From: Streptosporangiaceae bacterium
GTDB taxonomy: Bacteria > Actinomycetota > Actinomycetes > Streptosporangiales > Streptosporangiaceae
Length of the DNA stretch: 18,654 nucleotides
Assembly (NCBI GenBank): GCA_030041195.1
Contig: JASHOI010000385.1
Span: forward strand, 1 to 18,654
Direction: 5' to 3'
A program made the position numbers and the translations under genes. Below are positions 14,362 to 18,654 of this stretch, piece by piece; the stretch's first letter is position 1, and every line of letters begins with the position of its first letter. A model generated the notes under the pieces. It was not told the origin of the DNA, searched no databases, and saw only the letters and a list, made by a program, of their open reading frames with translations.

Positions 14362-15009
14362 ATGTGCAGCGGAGATCGCCTATTAGCGGACTTCGTGGCC
14401 GGTACCCGCGCCCGGCCTGACCTGCCCGAAGAACTCGAAGAGCAGCTGACCACCACGGTGGACGGGCTGTGGGTGGTGTGGGCCCACAAGCTGGCCAGGC
14501 AAGTGGGCCATGTGTTCGTTCCGCTGACCGGCGGTTCCGGCTATCCGGCTGACGCAAGGGCGGAGTGCCGGCGTCGGGGCATCCGAGGCGGTCACCAAGC
14601 CCCCGACCCGCGGTGCACGTGCGGCTTCCACGCCCTCTCGAGCCAGAGGTTGCCCGGGCTGCCCATCGGCCACGGCTTCACGCCGCTGACCGTTGCACTC
14701 TCCGGACGGGTGCTGGCGTTCGATTGGGCCGGCGAAGGAATCCTCTGGCGGGCGGAGCGGCAGACCGTGGTTCGCATCGACCGGCCGGCCCGGTTCGATC
14801 GGGCAGAAGGAGCCCTGAGCAGGCGCCGCGATCCTGGTGATCCCGACGGTCGCCCCGCTGTCGTCCCCGCGGCCACACCTCACGATTCGGGGCCGGTGCG
14901 GCTGAACCTGCCCGTCTCATCTCCTGTGCTGCCGCTGTGCCACGACGACGCGGGCTGGTGCCTAGCCAGCACGTTCCGGCACTCGACGGCATCTCTGGTT
15001 CTGGCCTAG
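14362..15009 (+). CDS. Hypothetical protein with CxCGFHA motif
   Basis: The protein has 215 residues from ATG 14362, with a strong GAGAAGAGG Shine-Dalgarno about 6 bases upstream. No named family fits with certainty. APDPRCTCGFHALSS (about 80-94) with Cys85 and Cys87, followed by VALSGRVLAFDWAGEGILWRAERQTVVRI (111-139), resembles the pattern C-x-C-G-(I/F)-(Y/H)-A, then GRV and WRAE, seen in small actinobacterial proteins of unknown function. The N-terminal 60 residues form two helices (PEELEEQLTTTVDGLWVVWAHKLARQ). The last 70 residues are Pro/Arg rich and probably disordered. It lies 42 bases after cydB on the same strand, so read-through is possible, but a functional link to the oxidase is not shown. 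The stop shares a CTAG with the convergent gene. Confidence 0.7.
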   Translation: MCSGDRLLADFVAGTRARPDLPEELEEQLTTTVDGLWVVWAHKLARQVGHVFVPLTGGSGYPADARAECRRRGIRGGHQAPDPRCTCGFHALSSQRLPGLPIGHGFTPLTVALSGRVLAFDWAGEGILWRAERQTVVRIDRPARFDRAEGALSRRRDPGDPDGRPAVVPAATPHDSGPVRLNLPVSSPVLPLCHDDAGWCLASTFRHSTASLVLA

Positions 15010-15422
15010 CGCGAACGGTCCCAACCGGAGCCGGCCCGCCACTGCTCCGCAAGCTTGCGCGGCGCGCAGGCCAGCCAGCCGTCGGTGATCGCCTCGCGCA
15101 ATGCGTTCTCGGTCGCAAGTCGCAGCTGGATGAGCACGGCGGAGTACCCGTCGAAGTGCGGGATCGTGAAGAACGCCTCCGGATGCGCGGCAAGGACGGC
15201 TTCCTTCTCGCCGAGGTCCTCGACGCGCACGGCCAGGATCGGCCCTTCGGGCGGCGCCTGGTCGCCGAACCGCCTGATGTCCGCCTTGCTGAACGGCCGG
15301 TCCCACGCGAACGCCTTGCCCGCCACGAACCAGGTGCGGTTGCCGTGCCGCTCACCTTCGGTCACCTCGGGCAGCCCTTCGGCCAGCCGGGTCACGTCCT
15401 CAAGAGTCACCACCCGCAGCAC
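15006..15422 (-). CDS. MmcQ/YjbR family protein
   Basis: The protein has 138 residues from GTG 15422, chosen because AGGTGG lies 8 bases upstream and family members begin close to the VTLEDVTRLAEGLPEVTE motif. The open frame to 15542 adds an Arg-rich extension without family character. HGNRTWFVAGKAFAWDRPFSKADI and the C-terminal REAITDGWLACAPRKLAEQW match the CyaY-like fold of the MmcQ/YjbR group, which has a DNA-binding-like surface but no established function. GTG 15434 and GTG 15413 or 15410 are alternative starts. The 3' end overlaps the preceding gene by 4 bases, with both stops in one CTAG. The 123 bases upstream, to the GNAT gene, show nothing further. Confidence 0.88.
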   Translation of the reverse strand: MLRVVTLEDVTRLAEGLPEVTEGERHGNRTWFVAGKAFAWDRPFSKADIRRFGDQAPPEGPILAVRVEDLGEKEAVLAAHPEAFFTIPHFDGYSAVLIQLRLATENALREAITDGWLACAPRKLAEQWRAGSGWDRSR

Positions 15423-15545
15423 CGTATCGCCCACCTGGTGCCTGCGCCGTCGCGAGAAAGAGTGCCGTAGGGCCGGTGCAGCTCGGCGAGGAGGTCGAAG
15501 AAGTGGCCCGGCCATCCCGCGCGCCCGCGAGCTCTTGAGCAACGC

Positions 15546-15959
15546 CTAGGGATGCGCGCTTCTGTGCATCACGACCTGGCGGGTAGCGGAGAAAGAGCTG
15601 TTCTCGTAGTAGCCGACAAGCTCGGGAGAGCAGAACAGCGTGATCACCGGAATCGCCCGGAGCTCGTCGGCCAGGCGGCGAATCAGTGCCTGCCCGATGC
15701 CGCTGCCGCGGCAGCCGGGCGCGACGATGACGTCTTCGATGTAGGCGCGCAGAACTCCGTCGGTGACGGCGCGGGCGAAGCCGATGAGTTGCTCGCCCTG
15801 CCACGCCCCCACCGCCGGACAGGTGCGCAGCACGGCACCGACTTGGTCCGCTGTGCGTTCAGGCCACCATGCTGCCTCCCGGTAGAGGGCGAGCACATCG
15901 CCGCCTGGGATTGAGCGCTCGGCGTGGGAAAGGACAGCGACCGCGATGGCATCGTCCAC
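15546..15959 (-). CDS. GNAT family N-acetyltransferase
   Basis: The protein has 137 residues from GTG. The layout is compact: LYREAAWWPERT near the N-terminus, GEQLIGFARAVTDGVLRAYIEDVIVAPGCRGSGIGQALIRRLADEL (about 55-100) with the acetyl-CoA loop GCRGSGIG, and ITLFCSPELVGYYENSSFSAT at the end. This is the arrangement of the small GNAT proteins similar to aminoglycoside- or polyamine-type acetyltransferases; the substrate is not predictable. No clear Shine-Dalgarno precedes the start. The gene is divergent from the TraR/DksA-type gene across a region with a long inverted repeat. Confidence 0.93.
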   Translation of the reverse strand: MDDAIAVAVLSHAERSIPGGDVLALYREAAWWPERTADQVGAVLRTCPAVGAWQGEQLIGFARAVTDGVLRAYIEDVIVAPGCRGSGIGQALIRRLADELRAIPVITLFCSPELVGYYENSSFSATRQVVMHRSAHP

Positions 15960-15987
15960 GGGACAGATTCTGGCAGGCGGATGGGTG

Positions 15988-16038
15988 AGCCGACCCTGTG
16001 GTCACAGCCGTGTTCACAGCAGGGTGCCAGGGTCGGCT
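15988..16038. promoter_or_regulatory. Large inverted repeat between the GNAT and TraR/DksA genes
   Basis: AGCCGACCCTG (15988-15998) and CAGGGTCGGCT (16028-16038) are perfect 11-base arms around a 29-base centre. The centre overlaps a smaller CTGTG-GT-CACAG (15996-16007) and holds two direct TCACAGC copies (16002-16008 and 16014-16020). It lies 28 bases upstream of the GNAT GTG and 84 bases before the TraR-like ATG. It could be a two-site operator or an RNA hairpin in a leader. Confidence 0.5.
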
Positions 16039-16122
16039 TGTGCTGGCCCGCCGGTAGCAACCCGCCCGGCACGCGGCCAGCAGCAGTGATGCCGGGTGGG
16101 GTATCGGAACGGAGGAAACGCG

Positions 16123-16533
16123 ATGTCAGCAGAGCTGAGTATCTTCCCGCTGCACAGTACGGCACGCCGCAATCCGGCTGCCGAGGCACGGCACTTGCAC
16201 CCTGCGGCGCTGCCACACTGGCGTGCCCTCCTCGGGTACCGGTGGCAGGAGCACCAAGTGAAGGTCACCGCTCTCAGCCGTGATTGCCGCGATGCCCGCC
16301 GCGTCGCCGCCGATGCCGACGGGCCGGACGCGCGCGAGGCGGCCCTTCGGCAGGCGAGCACCATGTGGCATCAGGCGGTCGCGGAGTGGCGCATGCTCGC
16401 CGAGATCGACGCCGCGCTGTCGCGGCTGGCGACTGGGCGATTCGGCTGGTGCGAGAACTGCGGCGATGCCATCGCCGCCTCAAGGCTGGCTGACATCCCG
16501 CAGGCCCGTTACTGCCCCGCCTGCGACCGGTGA
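16123..16533 (+). CDS. TraR/DksA family zinc-finger protein
   Basis: The protein has 136 residues from ATG 16123, with a clear GGAGGA Shine-Dalgarno about 7 bases upstream. A long helical region (about 38-104, WRALLGYRWQEHQ to EIDAALSRLATGRFG) leads into a C4 zinc finger with Cys110, Cys113, Cys131 and Cys134 (WCENCGDAIAASRLADIPQARYCPAC), the DksA/TraR signature. DksA-like proteins bind the RNA polymerase secondary channel and modulate initiation. The usual acidic tip residues of the coiled coil are not obvious, so the polymerase role is inferred. The first 30 residues are family-atypical. It is convergent with the FHA gene, 4 bases apart. Confidence 0.9.
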   Translation: MSAELSIFPLHSTARRNPAAEARHLHPAALPHWRALLGYRWQEHQVKVTALSRDCRDARRVAADADGPDAREAALRQASTMWHQAVAEWRMLAEIDAALSRLATGRFGWCENCGDAIAASRLADIPQARYCPACDR

Positions 16534-16537
16534 CAGC

Positions 16538-16984
16538 TCACGCCGACACCACGATCATTACGGTGTGCCCAATCCTGATCTTGTCGCCTTTCTTCAGCCG
16601 CTGGTTTGCGTGGATGCGCAGTCCGTTGAGCGAGGTGCCGTTTGTTGAGCCGAGGTCCTGGACGTACCAGATACCGTGGACGAGCCGGAAGCGGGCGTGG
16701 CGGCCGGAGGCAAAATCGTCGTTGATGACGAGCTCGCCCTGACGGCCCACGGTGAAGTCGGCGTCGAAGCTCTCGCGCTGGTCCCCGGTCTGTATGACCA
16801 GGGATCGGGTATGAACTGCCTCGGACAGGGTCTTGCCGGTTTGCGCGGCGACGACGGATACGGCCGCCCTCCAGGCCTGCTGCTCCTGCTCGGTGGCGTC
16901 TTCCCAGGCCGGGAGGGGTTCGGTGCAGGCGTCGCGGTGAGCTTCGTACGCGGTTTGTGCGAGGCGTTCGAGGGGGCTGGCCAC
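16538..16984 (-). CDS. FHA domain protein
   Basis: The protein has 148 residues from GTG. The C-terminal half is a complete forkhead-associated domain (about 60-147): DFTVGRQGELVINDD, then SGRHARF (Ser93, Arg95, His96) and GSTNGTSLNG (Asn115, Gly116, Thr117), the residues that bind phosphothreonine. The N-terminal 45 residues are helical, with YEAHRDACTEPLPAWEDATEQEQQAWRAAV resembling the short P-W-E-x-A...Q-x-A-W motif found in RyR-like and related actinobacterial modules; that match is tentative. There is no membrane segment. It lies 30 bases after the kinase stop on the same strand, so it is very probably its co-transcribed phosphoreader or substrate. The start has no obvious Shine-Dalgarno. 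Confidence 0.93.
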   Translation of the reverse strand: MASPLERLAQTAYEAHRDACTEPLPAWEDATEQEQQAWRAAVSVVAAQTGKTLSEAVHTRSLVIQTGDQRESFDADFTVGRQGELVINDDFASGRHARFRLVHGIWYVQDLGSTNGTSLNGLRIHANQRLKKGDKIRIGHTVMIVVSA

Positions 16985-17014
16985 GAATCGATAATGCCAG
17001 CCAGGCCCCGGACG

Positions 17015-18654
17015 TCATAGATCAGCGCGGACGCTCCGCAAGCCCGTCAGCATTTCGGCAGCCGTGGCGAAGCGATCCGCATTAGCCGCGGCGCATGCCT
17101 TGATCAGAAACTCCGCGAGTTCGGGGTTGAGATCGGAGCGGACCGTTCTCGGGTCGATCACCGGCTGGTTGAGCATCGGCATTTCATGCGGATACGGGTG
17201 GCGGCCGTCGCAGAGAAGCTGGTAAAGCAGCACGCCGACGGCGAACAGGTCGGTAGAGACGTCCCACCGGGTGAGGTCGGCGTCGGGCGGCCGATATGGC
17301 GGGGTGCCTGACTGCGTTCGGACGGGGTCTCCAACCCTGGAGGCTATGTTGAAGTCGACCAGCTTCGCTCCGGTGCGCGTGAGAATCACATTAAGCGGTT
17401 TGATGTCGCGGTGAACGAGTCCCTTGTCTTGCAGTTCCATCCATTCGTGCGACTCGGCTTCAGGCAGATCACCCTCACGACGTTTAGCATCCAGTTGCTT
17501 GAGGCGCGCTGAATCAGGATGAAAAGCAACGAGCGCGTCCAGCAGATCGAGTGCAACATCAACTGCCTCCCGATCGCGAAGGCGCCTCTTTCCGACGACA
17601 AACTCATTCAGCGACTCCCCGTCAACGAACTCGGTGATGAGATACCAGCCGCCAGCGGCCGTCTCACCTGCCCAGAAGACCTTCACCACGTTGGGATGAT
17701 GAATCTTCCGCAGGGCGCCGATCTCACGACGCGCAGCCTCGTACCCGGCCGCGCTGTCGAAGAGTTTGAGCGCCCGCTCCTCATCCTCGACGTCATCGCG
17801 GACGCGATAGACCTTCGAAAAGCCGCCCTGCCCAAGCAGGTCCAGAATCTCGAATCGGCCCTCGAGGATGTCGCCGATGGCGTAGTCAGCGGCCTTGTCC
17901 GCATCCGAGGATCGCACCTGTCCCGGGTCAGTATCGTTGTGATCACGGGATGTGGGCTCGCTGATACGGCGGGTTCCTCCGGCTCCAACCAAGCCCGGCG
18001 GCACATGCTGGATTCCCCCTACCGCGTAGACCAGGCACGGATGCAGCACGTACGTATCCGCATCTGGCGGGAAGTGAAACTGCTCGACGTCGGCCATCGA
18101 GTAAAACCGGCGCTGCCCGACGTCATCGACGTACCCGAGCAGGCCGTTCTGCCACAGGACCGAGGCCAGGTCCGTCGCCTTGTCGAACTGCTGATCGGCC
18201 ATTTCCTGCAGAGCCTCGAGATCGCCACGCGGGAACCGGTCGACGCCGATCATCCGGACGAAGGAGCGAACCTCCTCCTGCACCCCGCTGATGTAAGCCT
18301 GGGTGCTGGTGAACAGCTCGGAGTAGTTCTGCAGCGCGGCGTTCTGCGGCATCAGGTCCGACGAGATCTGATTGGCGCACTGCGCAAGCTGGGAATCGCC
18401 GAACCGCTTCGCACACCGCTGCACCACCTGCTGCAGGATTGCTGGCGGCAGGCCCTCGTGGCCGGCCTGCTTCTGCCGCAGGACCTCCTCGTTCAGCTCA
18501 TTGCCGAGCGAGATGATGTCCCGCGGGATCAGCCTGGTGTGGCTGAGCAGGTAGTCCTCGATGGTTCCGTCGCCATCAGGTCCCGGCCACTGGCCGTTGA
18601 CCCCGAGCCAGTCTCGGATCGTGGGGGCGCCGGTGGCCGGCCGCCGCATCAGCA
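17015..18654 (-). CDS. Ser/Thr protein kinase with unusual N-terminal region (5' end outside window)
   Basis: The frame is open to the window edge; an ATG at 18649-18647 gives 544 residues, but the protein probably starts further upstream. Numbering is from that ATG. Residues 1-220 are not kinase: DYLLSHTRLIPRDIISLGNELN and LWQNGLLGYVDDVGQRRFYSMAD...FPPDADTYVLHPCLVYAVG resemble the C-terminal helical/winged part of large P-loop ATPases. A linker (221-258) leads to a Hanks-type kinase (264-544): glycine loop GQGGFSKV (273-280), Lys295, Glu309, catalytic HRDIKPLN (413-420), then DFN (432-434) where DFG is expected, and PPYRPPD in place of the APE motif. About 30 extra charged residues (378-409) precede the catalytic loop. 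No transmembrane helix is seen, so it is cytosolic. Base composition is less GC-biased than in neighbouring genes. The FHA gene follows. Confidence 0.92.
   Translation of the reverse strand, partial: LMRRPATGAPTIRDWLGVNGQWPGPDGDGTIEDYLLSHTRLIPRDIISLGNELNEEVLRQKQAGHEGLPPAILQQVVQRCAKRFGDSQLAQCANQISSDLMPQNAALQNYSELFTSTQAYISGVQEEVRSFVRMIGVDRFPRGDLEALQEMADQQFDKATDLASVLWQNGLLGYVDDVGQRRFYSMADVEQFHFPPDADTYVLHPCLVYAVGGIQHVPPGLVGAGGTRRISEPTSRDHNDTDPGQVRSSDADKAADYAIGDILEGRFEILDLLGQGGFSKVYRVRDDVEDEERALKLFDSAAGYEAARREIGALRKIHHPNVVKVFWAGETAAGGWYLITEFVDGESLNEFVVGKRRLRDREAVDVALDLLDALVAFHPDSARLKQLDAKRREGDLPEAESHEWMELQDKGLVHRDIKPLNVILTRTGAKLVDFNIASRVGDPVRTQSGTPPYRPPDADLTRWDVSTDLFAVGVLLYQLLCDGRHPYPHEMPMLNQPVIDPRTVRSDLNPELAEFLIKACAAANADRFATAAEMLTGLRSVRADL

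Overview
The window is GC-rich throughout. Its G/C-ending codons, frequent GTG starts, and ECF sigma/DGPF, Hanks-type kinase, FHA and cydAB genes fit a high-GC actinomycete, probably a soil or spore-forming lineage such as Streptosporangiales; the species cannot be told from this sequence. I saw no tRNA, rRNA, CRISPR array, insertion sequence or phage gene.

Layout. Positions 1-2107 hold the tail of a TetR-family regulator and, on the minus strand, a DGPF/YCII gene followed by an ECF42-type sigma factor. An ECF42-like promoter motif lies upstream of the DGPF gene. Positions 2435-3302 hold two unrecognised plus-strand genes: a methionine- and arginine-rich tandem-repeat protein and a small helical protein. 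A nitroreductase and a convergent alpha/beta hydrolase follow. Positions 4776-5894 look like a deletion scar: the C-terminal half of a TetR regulator and the C-terminal half of a DHA2-type MFS exporter face each other head to head, and both N-termini and the divergent promoter are missing. Next come an SDR oxidoreductase, an M50B-like membrane metalloprotease with a short SnoaL/NTF2-like remnant at its 3' end, a SHOCT membrane protein, a GNAT acetyltransferase and a PHS-type MFS transporter. Positions 10580-15422 contain a Cys4 zinc-motif protein, a 63-residue membrane protein, the cydAB cytochrome bd oxidase operon, a CxCGFHA-motif protein and a MmcQ/YjbR protein. The right end holds another GNAT, a TraR/DksA zinc-finger protein, an FHA protein and a large Ser/Thr kinase that runs off the window.

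How the genes work together. Three units are clear. DGPF and ECF42 form a probably autoregulated sigma module. cydA and cydB are translationally coupled and make the two core subunits of a high-affinity quinol oxidase; no cydCD is in the window. The kinase and FHA genes form a writer-reader pair 30 bases apart. The kinase carries a non-kinase N-terminal region, a DFN in place of DFG, and an insertion before its catalytic loop, so it is the best candidate here for an uncharacterised signalling or defence system. The repeat-protein pair at 2435-3302 is the best candidate for an undescribed protein family. Several intergenic regions carry strong inverted repeats (7846-7881, 10504-10519, 11650-11695, 15988-16038) that look like operators or RNA hairpins.
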